A stretch of DNA of 64,000 nucleotides from Bacillota bacterium (lineage in GTDB: Bacteria > Bacillota > Clostridia > Acetivibrionales > JANLFN01), in the NCBI GenBank assembly GCA_023397675.1, contig JAEWTV010000031.1, forward strand, positions 62,001-126,000, read 5' to 3'. The notes beneath the pieces were generated by a model, which saw only the letters and a list, made by a program, of their open reading frames with translations, searched no databases and had not been told where the DNA came from. The position numbers were made by a program, and so were the translations under genes. Position 1 is the stretch's first letter. The number at the start of each line of letters is the position of its first letter. This document shows positions 17,652-26,065 of this stretch, piece after piece.

Positions 17652-19196
17652 ATGATTAAACGTGTTCTTATAAGTGTGTCCGATAAAACGGGCGTTATTG
17701 AACTTGCAAATGAGTTGGTAAAGCAGGGTGCAGAAATTCTTTCAACAGGCGGAACAGCAAAAGCTCTTGCAGATGCAGGTATTAAAGTTATCAATGTTTC
17801 CGATATAACCGGATTTCCGGAATGTTTGGATGGAAGGGTAAAAACCTTACATCCGAAGGTACACGGAGGACTTCTTGCAATAAGGAATAACCCCGACCAC
17901 ATGAAGCAGATAAAGGAACTGGGCATAGACCCGATAGATATGGTTGTAATAAATCTATATCCTTTCAAGAAGACTGTTCTTAAGGATGATGTTACACTTG
18001 CTGAAGCAATTGAAAACATAGATATAGGCGGACCAACAATGCTCCGTGCTGCAGCAAAGAATTATCAGGATGTAGCAGTTGTTGTTGATCCTGCGGATTA
18101 TTCCACAGTTCTTGACGAAGTGAAATCAAAAGGCGATGTATCAGCTAAAACAAAATTCAGATTGGCTTACAAGGTTTTTGAACATACTTCACATTATGAC
18201 ACTCTTATAGCATCATACCTCAGAAAGCAGTTAGGCGATGATTCATTCCCTGAAACAATGACGCTTACCTTTGAAAAGGTTCAGGATATGAGGTATGGAG
18301 AAAATCCACATCAGAAGGCAGTGTTCTATAAGGAAGTCGGAAAGAACGCAGGATGCCTTACTTCAGCAAAACAGCTTCATGGTAAGGAGCTTTCATATAA
18401 CAATATAAACGATGCAAACGGAGCTATTGAGCTTTTAAAGGAATTTGACGAGCCTACGGTTGTAGCTGTAAAACATGCTAATCCTTGCGGTGTAGCTAGT
18501 GCGCAAAATATATATGATGCATATGTTAACGCTTATGAATCAGACCCTGTTTCAATATATGGAGGAATAGTTGCAGCAAACAGAGAGATAGATGCTAAGA
18601 CGGCTGAGGAAATGATTAAGACATTCCTTGAAATAATTATCGCTCCTTCATTCACAAAAGAGGCTTTTGAAATACTTGAAACCAAGAAGAATATGAGGCT
18701 GATGCAGCTTGAAACAATAGCTGAAAAACTTCCTTCAGATACATATGATATGAAGAAGGTTGCCGGTGGACTTTTGGTTCAGAATATAAATGCTGAAGTT
18801 GTAAACAGAGATGAAATAAAAAATATGACTGACAAAAAACCTTCCGATAAACAGCTTGAAGACCTTATATTTGCAATGAAGGTTGTTAAACATACAAAAT
18901 CAAATGCTATAGTTGTTGTAAAGGATAAGCGCACAATCGGAGTTGGTCCTGGACAGACAAACAGAGTAACATCTACAAAGATTGCGCTTGAATACGCAAA
19001 GGAAAGGGCACAGGGTGCAGTACTTGCATCAGATGCGTACTTCCCGTTCCCAGACAGCGTTGAGGCTGCAGCTGAGGCTGGTATTAGTGCAATAATACAG
19101 CCCGGAGGTTCAATAAGAGATCAGTTATCAATAGATGCCTGCAACAAATATGGTATTGCAATGATAGCGACAGGAATGAGACATTTCAAACACTAA
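17652..19196 (+). CDS. purH: Bifunctional AICAR transformylase/IMP cyclohydrolase
   Basis: PurH performs the last two steps to IMP. The 514-residue product has the N-terminal MGS-like IMP cyclohydrolase domain (RVLISVSDKTGVIELA, LSTGGTAKAL, DGRVKTLHPKVHGGLL). The C-terminal AICAR formyltransferase domain contains VKHANPCGVA and SDAYFPFPDSVE. AAGGAGGAG precedes the ATG. The stop is followed by a terminator, so purD is a separate unit. Confidence 0.98.
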   Translation: MIKRVLISVSDKTGVIELANELVKQGAEILSTGGTAKALADAGIKVINVSDITGFPECLDGRVKTLHPKVHGGLLAIRNNPDHMKQIKELGIDPIDMVVINLYPFKKTVLKDDVTLAEAIENIDIGGPTMLRAAAKNYQDVAVVVDPADYSTVLDEVKSKGDVSAKTKFRLAYKVFEHTSHYDTLIASYLRKQLGDDSFPETMTLTFEKVQDMRYGENPHQKAVFYKEVGKNAGCLTSAKQLHGKELSYNNINDANGAIELLKEFDEPTVVAVKHANPCGVASAQNIYDAYVNAYESDPVSIYGGIVAANREIDAKTAEEMIKTFLEIIIAPSFTKEAFEILETKKNMRLMQLETIAEKLPSDTYDMKKVAGGLLVQNINAEVVNRDEIKNMTDKKPSDKQLEDLIFAMKVVKHTKSNAIVVVKDKRTIGVGPGQTNRVTSTKIALEYAKERAQGAVLASDAYFPFPDSVEAAAEAGISAIIQPGGSIRDQLSIDACNKYGIAMIATGMRHFKH

Positions 19197-19211
19197 TTAA
19201 TGAAGCGTACT

Positions 19212-19244
19212 CAAGGTTGGAGGTTAAACTTCAACCTTGTTTTT
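19212..19244 (+). terminator. Intrinsic terminator after purH
   Basis: Eight-base arms CAAGGTTG and CAACCTTG, further extended by inner pairing, are followed by TTTTT. Confidence 0.9.
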
Positions 19245-19325
19245 AGTTGTATTGTATTGACAATATAGTTAAATGCCTTTATCCCTTAACTTTAGTTAGA
19301 GGTAACAATTTAGGAGGTATATTTT

Positions 19326-20588
19326 ATGAAGATTCTTGTAGTTGGAAGCGGTGGCCGTGAGCATGCTTTGGTGTGGAAAATTGCTCAAAGCCCTTTAGCT
19401 GAAAAAATATATTGTGCACCTGGAAACGGTGGAATCGCCCAATTGGCTGAATGTGTTCCTATTAAGGCAATGGAGATAGAAAAAATGGTTTCCTTTGCTT
19501 TGGAAAAGAAAATTGACCTTGTAGTTGTAGCACCTGATGATCCGCTTGCAGCAGGTATGGTTGATGCAATGGAAGAAAAGGGAATTAGAGCCTTCGGTCC
19601 CAGGAAAAATGCTGCAATAATCGAGGCTAGCAAGGTTTTTTCAAAGGATTTAATGAAGAAATATGATATCCCTACAGCTGCATATGAGGTATTTGAAGAT
19701 AGTAATAAGGCTATAGAATATATAAAAGTACAGAATAAATTCCCGATAGTTGTAAAAGCGGATGGCTTGGCTCTTGGAAAAGGAGTTATTATCGCTGCAG
19801 ATTTTGAAGAAGCTAGAGATGCAGTTAATAGTATTATGGAGGACAAGGTTTTTGGTGCTGCGGGTAATAAGGTGGTCGTAGAAGAATTTATAACAGGCCC
19901 CGAAGTATCAGTACTGGCTTTTACCGATGGTACAACTGTAGTACCTATGGTGAGTGCCCAGGATCACAAAAGGGCGCTTGATTTTGACAAGGGCCTTAAT
20001 ACAGGCGGAATGGGAGCTTTTTCACCAAGTAAACTCTATACTGATGAAATAGCCGATTACTGCATGAAAAATGTATACAGAACAACTGTCGATGCGATGA
20101 AAAGTGAAGGAAGAACCTTCAAGGGAGTTCTGTATTTCGGGCTTATGCTTACAAAAGATGGCCCAAAGGTGCTTGAATATAATGCAAGGTTTGGAGATCC
20201 CGAAACACAGGCAGTTCTTCCAAGACTGGACTCAGATATAATCGAGATATTTAATGGAGTAATTGATGAGAAACTTTCAGATATTGAAATCAAGTGGAAG
20301 AAGGATGCCGGTGTATGTATCATAATGGCTTCCGGAGGATACCCGCAAAAATACCAGACCGGTTATGAAATAAACGGTTTGGAAAATGCCTTAAATGAAA
20401 AGGATATTAATGTATTCCATTCGGGTACAAAACTCGAGAATGGAAAGTACTTGACAGCCGGCGGAAGAGTACTGGGCATAACGGCCACAGGCCCTTCACT
20501 TGATGAAGCCATAAAAAAGGCATATAAAGCGGTTGAGAAAGTTTCATTTACAAATATGCACTACCGGAAAGATATAGGTATTAAGTAA
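19326..20588 (+). CDS. purD: Phosphoribosylamine-glycine ligase
   Basis: PurD condenses phosphoribosylamine with glycine using ATP. The 420-residue protein has the N-terminal LVVGSGGREHALVWK signature and the ATP-grasp core (FPIVVKADGLALGKGVI). QDHKRALDFDKGLNTGGMGAFSP and LEYNARFGDPETQ complete the family pattern. AGGAGG precedes the ATG. It lies 130 bases after purH behind that gene's terminator and ends in a terminator shared with the convergent 88-residue gene. Confidence 0.98.
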   Translation: MKILVVGSGGREHALVWKIAQSPLAEKIYCAPGNGGIAQLAECVPIKAMEIEKMVSFALEKKIDLVVVAPDDPLAAGMVDAMEEKGIRAFGPRKNAAIIEASKVFSKDLMKKYDIPTAAYEVFEDSNKAIEYIKVQNKFPIVVKADGLALGKGVIIAADFEEARDAVNSIMEDKVFGAAGNKVVVEEFITGPEVSVLAFTDGTTVVPMVSAQDHKRALDFDKGLNTGGMGAFSPSKLYTDEIADYCMKNVYRTTVDAMKSEGRTFKGVLYFGLMLTKDGPKVLEYNARFGDPETQAVLPRLDSDIIEIFNGVIDEKLSDIEIKWKKDAGVCIIMASGGYPQKYQTGYEINGLENALNEKDINVFHSGTKLENGKYLTAGGRVLGITATGPSLDEAIKKAYKAVEKVSFTNMHYRKDIGIK

Positions 20589-20599
20589 TCAAAAACAGA

Positions 20600-20637
20600 A
20601 GAAGTGTAAGATTAAACATCCTACACTTCTTTTTTTC
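20600..20637. terminator. Bidirectional terminator between purD and the convergent small gene
   Basis: Arms AGAAGTGTA and TACACTTCT with T-run TTTTTTT on the plus strand and an A-run upstream serve both converging genes. Confidence 0.85.
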
Positions 20638-20902
20638 ATTTCATTTTATTATTTATTTCCTGTAATAATGTGATTATCTTTACCTGATTTTTATACATTT
20701 CTTTTAGGAGAGCAGCTAAACCGTTTTCATCTAGAGAATGAGACTCTCTTGCAGGTTGGTTACCGTTAACTGGTTCTTTGACTGCTGGTTTATTTTCCAG
20801 GTGCTGAGGCGGCTGTTCACCCTTTTCTATTACACCTTTAAGAAGTTCATTCTGAAGCTCAAGAAGTTTTTTCCTAATATCAGTTTGACTTGTTTCAGAC
20901 AT
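20636..20902 (-). CDS. Small uncharacterised helical protein (88 aa)
   Basis: The frame could start further upstream (20950), but GGAGG five bases before the ATG at 20900-20902 sets the start (MSETSQTDIRKKLLELQNELL). The protein has two predicted amphipathic helices (about 8-28 and 60-88) joined by a Pro/Asn-rich linker, and no signal peptide or membrane segment. I recognise no family. The ribosome site, a shared terminator and an upstream palindrome support a real gene. Confidence 0.65.
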   Translation of the reverse strand: MSETSQTDIRKKLLELQNELLKGVIEKGEQPPQHLENKPAVKEPVNGNQPARESHSLDENGLAALLKEMYKNQVKIITLLQEINNKMK

Positions 20903-20950
20903 ATTAACCTCCATGTCCCATATGTCCCAAAAGAATTGTCTATCGGGCAC

Positions 20951-20972
20951 ACAAAGTGTTCAAACACTTTGT
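20951..20972. promoter_or_regulatory. 22-bp palindrome upstream of the 88-aa gene
   Basis: Arms ACAAAGTGTT (20951-20960) and AACACTTTGT (20963-20972) are perfect inverted repeats around CA. They sit about 50 bases before the minus-strand start at 20902, where an operator or a leader hairpin would be expected. No T-run follows, so a terminator is less likely. Confidence 0.5.
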
Positions 20973-21208
20973 TATGGGGTTAAATAATTTTTTAATGCAA
21001 GCTAAATCCGCTTTTCAAGTAAAAGTTGATTTTAACACCAAATTATATATCGGATTATAACTGCTTTTTTTAAAGTAAAAAATTAAAACTTTTTATTTAA
21101 TGCAATAATAATATAATTATAATAAATAAATAGAGGTTTTATTCTTTATGAAAAACTCATGTTATGTTATAATGTGTTTTAAAATGAGCAAATGGAAGGT
21201 TAATTCAA

Positions 21209-21826
21209 GTGTCAGTAAATAAAAAGCGCATTGGAATTTCAGGCGGAACCTTTGATCCAATTCACAACGGACATTTGATTATATCCGAGGAGATAAGGGA
21301 AACACATAACCTTGACAAAATAATTTTTGTGCCTACAGGGAAACCTCCACATAAGCCAGGACACATGGTTACAATGCCTGAACACAGGTTTAATATGGTT
21401 AAAATGGCTGTTTCAACAAATTACTGCTTTGATGTATCAAGAATTGAGCTTGACCGGGAAGGGTATATTTACACTATAGATACTATGAATTTTTTGAAGC
21501 AGCAGTATGAAAAGGAAACCGACTTTTTTTTCATAGCAGGTAGCGATGTGGTTTGGGATCTTCCAAAGTGGAAAGACCCTAAAGGTTTGTTTGAAATATG
21601 TGATTTTATTGTTGCAACAAGACCAGGCTTTGATACTGTTCAACTGGTTAAGGAAGCGGACAGGCTTAAACGTGAGTATAATGCAAGAATAACAATTACA
21701 AAGACGCCTCTTATTGATATATCTTCTAGTGATATAAGAGAAAGAGTACAGGAGAGAAGAACCATTAAATATCTAGTGCCTGAATGCATTGAAGAATATA
21801 TAAAAAACAATGGTTTGTATATCTAA
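21209..21826 (+). CDS. nadD: Nicotinate-nucleotide adenylyltransferase
   Basis: NadD adenylates nicotinic acid mononucleotide to NaAD in NAD synthesis; NaAD is also the LarB substrate. The 205-residue protein has GGTFDPIHNGHL at the N-terminus and the ISSSDIRERV motif near the C-terminus, both diagnostic of nucleotidylyltransferases. The start is GTG at 21209 with GGAAGG upstream. It begins the conserved nadD-yqeK-rsfS order seen in many Firmicutes. Confidence 0.96.
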   Translation: MSVNKKRIGISGGTFDPIHNGHLIISEEIRETHNLDKIIFVPTGKPPHKPGHMVTMPEHRFNMVKMAVSTNYCFDVSRIELDREGYIYTIDTMNFLKQQYEKETDFFFIAGSDVVWDLPKWKDPKGLFEICDFIVATRPGFDTVQLVKEADRLKREYNARITITKTPLIDISSSDIRERVQERRTIKYLVPECIEEYIKNNGLYI

Positions 21827-21848
21827 CATTGAATTAGTGGAGTTATTA

Positions 21849-22427
21849 ATGACTATAGATGAGATAAAAAATGTTTTAATGATTAAGCTGTCTCAAAAAA
21901 GATATAAGCATTCATTAAATGTTATGGATACAGCAAGAAAGCTTGCAGTGAATTACGGTCTTGATGAGAATAAAGCAGCACTTGCAGGACTTATACACGA
22001 CTGCGCTCGTGATATCAGAGGAAATGACATATTTTTAATGTGCGATAAATTCAATGTTGAAGTATCTAACGTATGTAAAATTCAGCCGGAGCTTCTTCAT
22101 GGCCCTTTGGGGGCCAAGTTAGCCCAGGCGGAGTATGGTATAACGGATGAAAGTATTCTTAATGCCGTCAGATGGCATACTACAGGACATGAAAATATGG
22201 ATTTGATGGCAAAGGTTATTTATATTGCTGATTACATAGAGCCCGGCAGAAGTTTCCCAGGAATAGAAGAAGCAAGGCAGCTTGCTTTTAAAAATATAGA
22301 CAGTGCAATGATTTTTTCGCTTGACAGGACTATCAGATTTGTAATTTCGAGGGGATCGTTGGTTCACCTTGATACCATAAATGCGAGGAATGCAATTCTT
22401 ATAAGAACTACCGAAAAAAGAAATTAG
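21849..22427 (+). CDS. yqeK: YqeK-type HD-domain hydrolase
   Basis: The 192-residue protein has the HD-domain motif set: KHSLNVMDTA, then LIHDCARDI, then ILNAVRWHTTGH, then YIADYIEPGR. This is the YqeK family, known to hydrolyse diadenosine tetraphosphate symmetrically. An in-frame start 39 bases upstream would overlap nadD, but GTGGAG places the start at the ATG at 21849 (MTIDEIKNVL). It lies in a nadD-yqeK-LytR_C operon. Confidence 0.93.
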   Translation: MTIDEIKNVLMIKLSQKRYKHSLNVMDTARKLAVNYGLDENKAALAGLIHDCARDIRGNDIFLMCDKFNVEVSNVCKIQPELLHGPLGAKLAQAEYGITDESILNAVRWHTTGHENMDLMAKVIYIADYIEPGRSFPGIEEARQLAFKNIDSAMIFSLDRTIRFVISRGSLVHLDTINARNAILIRTTEKRN

Positions 22428-22450
22428 GTTATTTTAGTTGGGGGATTTAT

Positions 22451-23005
22451 ATGAAGATAAATAAAAAGCTTTATTTTAGATTGGTATATTTTATGGCAGG
22501 CACTATTGTTATTGGAATACTATTAACAGTAGTCGCGTTTAATTTTACAAAAGACTCAAGACTCCTGCATGCGGGACGTTGGCCTGAACAGTCCACCCAG
22601 AAGCAGCCTGCAACAACCGGGACAACAGTTCAGGAAGATTCCGGTTTTGATAAGGTAAATTATGAAAGACCTAAGGATCAGGTTAATACTGATAGTACTG
22701 TAAAAAAGAATACAAAGGATGAAAGCGGAATTCCTGCTAAAACAAAAATTCAGATAATTAACAGAAGCACTGTAAAAAGCCTTACTGAGCAGCTAAGAAC
22801 AACCTTTGAAGCTGGCGGCTTTGTAGTAAGTGCAGGTAACGAGCAGACAAATACAACTCAAAGTACAATTATAATTGAATGGAATAATTCCAAAGCGGGT
22901 GAGAAGGTCCAGAAGATACTTAAGTCAGGAAAGATAGTAAAGCAGAATGATCCAAGTTCAAGGTTTGATGCAACTTTAATTATCGGAGATGATTACAGAC
23001 CTTAA
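22451..23005 (+). CDS. Membrane-anchored LytR_C domain protein
   Basis: The 184-residue protein has one N-terminal membrane helix (about 10-32), a low-complexity Gln/Thr linker (45-95), and a LytR_C domain (about 96-184, KIQIINRSTVKSLTEQLR to TLIIGDDYRP). In many relatives this locus holds a full LytR-CpsA-Psr cell-wall ligase. Here the catalytic LCP domain is missing and only the C-terminal module remains. GGGGG precedes the ATG. A role at the cell wall is inferred. Confidence 0.8.
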   Translation: MKINKKLYFRLVYFMAGTIVIGILLTVVAFNFTKDSRLLHAGRWPEQSTQKQPATTGTTVQEDSGFDKVNYERPKDQVNTDSTVKKNTKDESGIPAKTKIQIINRSTVKSLTEQLRTTFEAGGFVVSAGNEQTNTTQSTIIIEWNNSKAGEKVQKILKSGKIVKQNDPSSRFDATLIIGDDYRP

Positions 23006-23019
23006 AACTTAATTAATAT

Positions 23020-23196
23020 ATAAGTTGAATTAAATACTTAATAAGCATCATGTCCTTAATGCCGGCCATGATGGTACTATAAATGATTTTAATTCAACTT
23101 ATTACATTTGTAATAGGATAAAGTAAAATCTGATTTGATACCATTTGCATTTGGCTTTAGAAATGGAAATGCTGTATAAGAAATTTACTTTATACT
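23020..23196 (-). repeat. Two-hairpin repeat, copy B (inverted relative to copy A)
   Basis: The reverse complement matches 8999-9177 along its whole length, with conserved outer arms (ATAAGTTGAATT and ATTTACTTTAT), the ATTACAAATGTAAT near-palindrome in the middle, and the CCGGCATTAAGGAC loop. Substitutions on both sides of stems are visible. It lies between the LytR_C gene and rsfS, in the opposite orientation to those genes, whereas copy A reads with guaA. Confidence 0.75.
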
Positions 23197-23234
23197 ATAT
23201 ATAAATCATGTTAATACTTTGAAAGGAAGGACAT

Positions 23235-23573
23235 ATGGAAATAAATAATTTAATTGAAAAAATGTCTGCAGCACTTGAAGATAAAAAGGCTAAGGATATA
23301 AATGTAATCGATATTCATGAAATATCAATACTTGCAGACTATTTTATAATATGCCATGGTACTTCAACCACACATATAAAATCTATAGCCGATGGGCTTG
23401 ACGAAAAGATGGAGGAACTGGGTTATAAGTATTTGCACCAGGAAGGTTATAATAGCGCACGTTGGATACTTCTGGATTATGGTGAAGTAATAGTCCACAT
23501 ATTCCATGAAGAGGACAGAGGCTTCTATAATCTTGAAAGATTATGGTCTGATGGAGTTGTAAGAAATAAATAA
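23235..23573 (+). CDS. rsfS: Ribosome silencing factor RsfS
   Basis: RsfS binds uL14 and blocks subunit joining under starvation. The 112-residue protein shows the Iojap/RsfS pattern: KAKDINVIDIHEISILADYFIICHGTSTTHIKSIAD, then GWNSARWILLDYG-like (EGYNSARWILLDYGEVIVHIF, split here by position) and a FYNLERLW end. GAAAGGAAGG precedes the ATG. It is 38 bases upstream of leuS and separated from the LytR_C gene by the copy B repeat. Confidence 0.95.
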   Translation: MEINNLIEKMSAALEDKKAKDINVIDIHEISILADYFIICHGTSTTHIKSIADGLDEKMEELGYKYLHQEGYNSARWILLDYGEVIVHIFHEEDRGFYNLERLWSDGVVRNK

Positions 23574-23610
23574 TTTTTTTATTTAAATATATAAGGATGT
23601 GTTAAGGACA

Positions 23611-26019
23611 ATGAGTGAGTACAATCCAAAAGAAATAGAAAAAAAGTGGCAGGATATATGGGAAGAGGAAGGGGCATTCCATGCGTCTGACGACAAGACA
23701 AAGGAAAAGTTTTATACATTGATTGAATTTCCATATCCGTCGGGACAGGGGTTACACGTTGGTCATCCAAGGCCGTATACAGCACTTGATATTGTTTCAA
23801 GAAAGAAAAGAATGCAGGGTTACAATGTGCTATATCCTATTGGTTGGGACGCTTTTGGACTTCCTACCGAAAACTATGCAATTAAGAATAAAATTCATCC
23901 TAAAAAAGTTACCGAAACAAATGTAGCCAGGTTTAAGTCACAGCTTAAAGCACTTGGTTTTTCATTTGACTGGTCAAGGGAAATAAATACTACCGACCCT
24001 GAATATTATAAATGGACTCAATGGATATTTCTTAAATTGTTTGAAAAAGGCCTTGCATATAAGAAAGAGACTTCTATAAACTGGTGTACACAGTGTAAAG
24101 TAGGACTTGCAAATGAAGAAGTTGTAAATGGTGTTTGTGAACGTTGCGGCAGTGAAGTAGTAAGAAAAGTAAAGAATCAGTGGATGCTTAAAATTACCGA
24201 ATACGCCGAAAGGCTTATTAATGACCTTGATCTTCTGGATTATATTGAGAGAGTAAAGATTCAGCAGAAAAACTGGATCGGACGCTCGACAGGTATGGAG
24301 ATAGACTTCGGAACAACAACAGGTGAAAAACTTAGAGTATATACAACACGTCCTGATACTCTTTTTGGTGCTACATACATGGTAATTTCGCCTGAGCATC
24401 CTTTCGTAGAAAAGTATAAAAACAGTATAAGTAATATTGCTGAAGTAGAGGCATATCAGGATGCTGCTTCAAAAAAATCTGATTTTGAAAGAACTGAACT
24501 GGTTAAAGAAAAAACCGGCGTTGAAATAAAAGGGATTAAAGCAATAAACCCTGTGAATGGTAAAGAGATTCCAATCTGGGTATCAGATTATGTTCTTGTA
24601 TCTTATGGAACAGGTGCAATAATGGCTGTTCCAGGTCATGATACAAGAGACTGGGAATTCGCAAAGAAATTCAACCTACCGATTATAGAAGTAGTAGCCG
24701 GCGGAAATATTGAAGAAGAAGCATTTACTGATATAGAAAGCGGTAAAATGATTAACTCTGAATTCCTTAATGGGCTTGAAGTTAAGGAAGCCAAGGTTAA
24801 GATAAGTGATTGGCTGAGTGACAAGGGAATAGGAATAAGAAAGGTAAATTATAAGCTAAGAGATTGGGTGTTTTCTCGCCAAAGGTACTGGGGAGAACCA
24901 ATACCGCTGGTGGAATGTGAAAAGTGTGGATGGGTTCCGATACCAGAAAGCGAACTGCCGCTGCTTCTCCCGGAAGTTGAAAGCTATGAGCCTACCGATA
25001 ATGGAGAGTCACCGCTTGCAAAGATGACTGATTGGGTAGAAACGACCTGTCCGAAATGCGGAGGTAAAGCTAAACGTGAGACAGATACAATGCCTCAGTG
25101 GGCAGGGTCTTCATGGTATTTCCTACGTTACACTGACCCCCATAATAAGAATGCACTTGCAAGCAAGGAAAACCTTGATTACTGGATGCCTGTAGACTGG
25201 TATAACGGTGGTATGGAACATACCACACTCCACCTTCTCTATTCAAGATTCTGGCATAAATTCCTTTATGACTGTGGTGTAGTACCAACCCCGGAACCAT
25301 ATCAGAAAAGGACATCTCATGGTATGATTCTTGGAGAAAACAATGAAAAGATGTCAAAGTCGAGGGGAAATGTAGTAAACCCAGATGAGATAGTTGACGA
25401 ACATGGTGCAGATACCTTGAGACTCTATGAAATGTTCATTGGAGACTTTGAAAAGAGTGCTCCATGGTCTATGAACGGTGTTAAAGGGTGTAGACGTTTC
25501 CTTGAAAGGATATGGAAGCTCCAGGGTATGCTGACAGCTGGAAATGAGTATTCAAAGGATCTTGAAACTTCAATGCACAAAACTATAAAGAAAGTCAGTG
25601 AAGATTTTGACAGTATGAAGTTCAATACTGCAATTGCCAGCATGATGTCATTACTTAATGATTTTTATGCCAAAGGGAAGATAAATCACGCTGAGTTCAA
25701 GACTTTCCTGCAGTTGTTAAATCCTGTTGCGCCTCACATTGCAGAAGAATTGTGGAATATTAATAATTTTGGCGAAAGGGCATATCAACAGAAATGGCCC
25801 GGTTGGGATGAAAGTAAAACTATAGAAGACCAGATAGAAATAGCTATTCAGTTAAACGGCAAGGTAAGAGAAAAGATCATGGTTGCTTCAGGCTTGAGTA
25901 AGGAAGTTACTGAAAATACTGCACTTGCTGATGAACGGGTTAAAGCTCTTATAGATGGCAAACAGATAGTAAAGGTAATTGGGGTTCCTGGGAAACTAGT
26001 AAACATAGTTGTTAGATAA
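23611..26019 (+). CDS. leuS: Leucyl-tRNA synthetase
   Basis: The 802-residue class Ia synthetase has the HVGH form of the HIGH motif (PSGQGLHVGHPRPYT), the CP1 editing domain (YTTRPDTLFGATYMV, GTGAIMAVPGHDTRD), zinc-ribbon cysteines, the KMSKS motif and a C-terminal anticodon domain. A GTG at 23599 is in frame but abuts AAGGAT. The ATG at 23611 (MSEYNPKEIEKKWQ) matches the usual family start. No T-box is seen, so it is probably transcribed from the nadD-rsfS operon. Confidence 0.98.
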   Translation: MSEYNPKEIEKKWQDIWEEEGAFHASDDKTKEKFYTLIEFPYPSGQGLHVGHPRPYTALDIVSRKKRMQGYNVLYPIGWDAFGLPTENYAIKNKIHPKKVTETNVARFKSQLKALGFSFDWSREINTTDPEYYKWTQWIFLKLFEKGLAYKKETSINWCTQCKVGLANEEVVNGVCERCGSEVVRKVKNQWMLKITEYAERLINDLDLLDYIERVKIQQKNWIGRSTGMEIDFGTTTGEKLRVYTTRPDTLFGATYMVISPEHPFVEKYKNSISNIAEVEAYQDAASKKSDFERTELVKEKTGVEIKGIKAINPVNGKEIPIWVSDYVLVSYGTGAIMAVPGHDTRDWEFAKKFNLPIIEVVAGGNIEEEAFTDIESGKMINSEFLNGLEVKEAKVKISDWLSDKGIGIRKVNYKLRDWVFSRQRYWGEPIPLVECEKCGWVPIPESELPLLLPEVESYEPTDNGESPLAKMTDWVETTCPKCGGKAKRETDTMPQWAGSSWYFLRYTDPHNKNALASKENLDYWMPVDWYNGGMEHTTLHLLYSRFWHKFLYDCGVVPTPEPYQKRTSHGMILGENNEKMSKSRGNVVNPDEIVDEHGADTLRLYEMFIGDFEKSAPWSMNGVKGCRRFLERIWKLQGMLTAGNEYSKDLETSMHKTIKKVSEDFDSMKFNTAIASMMSLLNDFYAKGKINHAEFKTFLQLLNPVAPHIAEELWNINNFGERAYQQKWPGWDESKTIEDQIEIAIQLNGKVREKIMVASGLSKEVTENTALADERVKALIDGKQIVKVIGVPGKLVNIVVR

Positions 26020-26034
26020 AACTTAGCTCAAATA

Positions 26035-26062
26035 AAAAAGGGACATTTTAAATGTCCCTTTT
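26035..26062. terminator. Bidirectional terminator between leuS and the convergent acyl-CoA synthetase gene
   Basis: AAAAGGGACATTT pairs with AAATGTCCCTTTT; A- and T-runs on either side serve both directions. Confidence 0.88.
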
Positions 26063-26065
26063 AGT

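Noticed and set aside
23579..23800. Minus-strand reading frame across the leuS start
   Set aside because: It overlaps a clearly coding segment and has no supporting signals.
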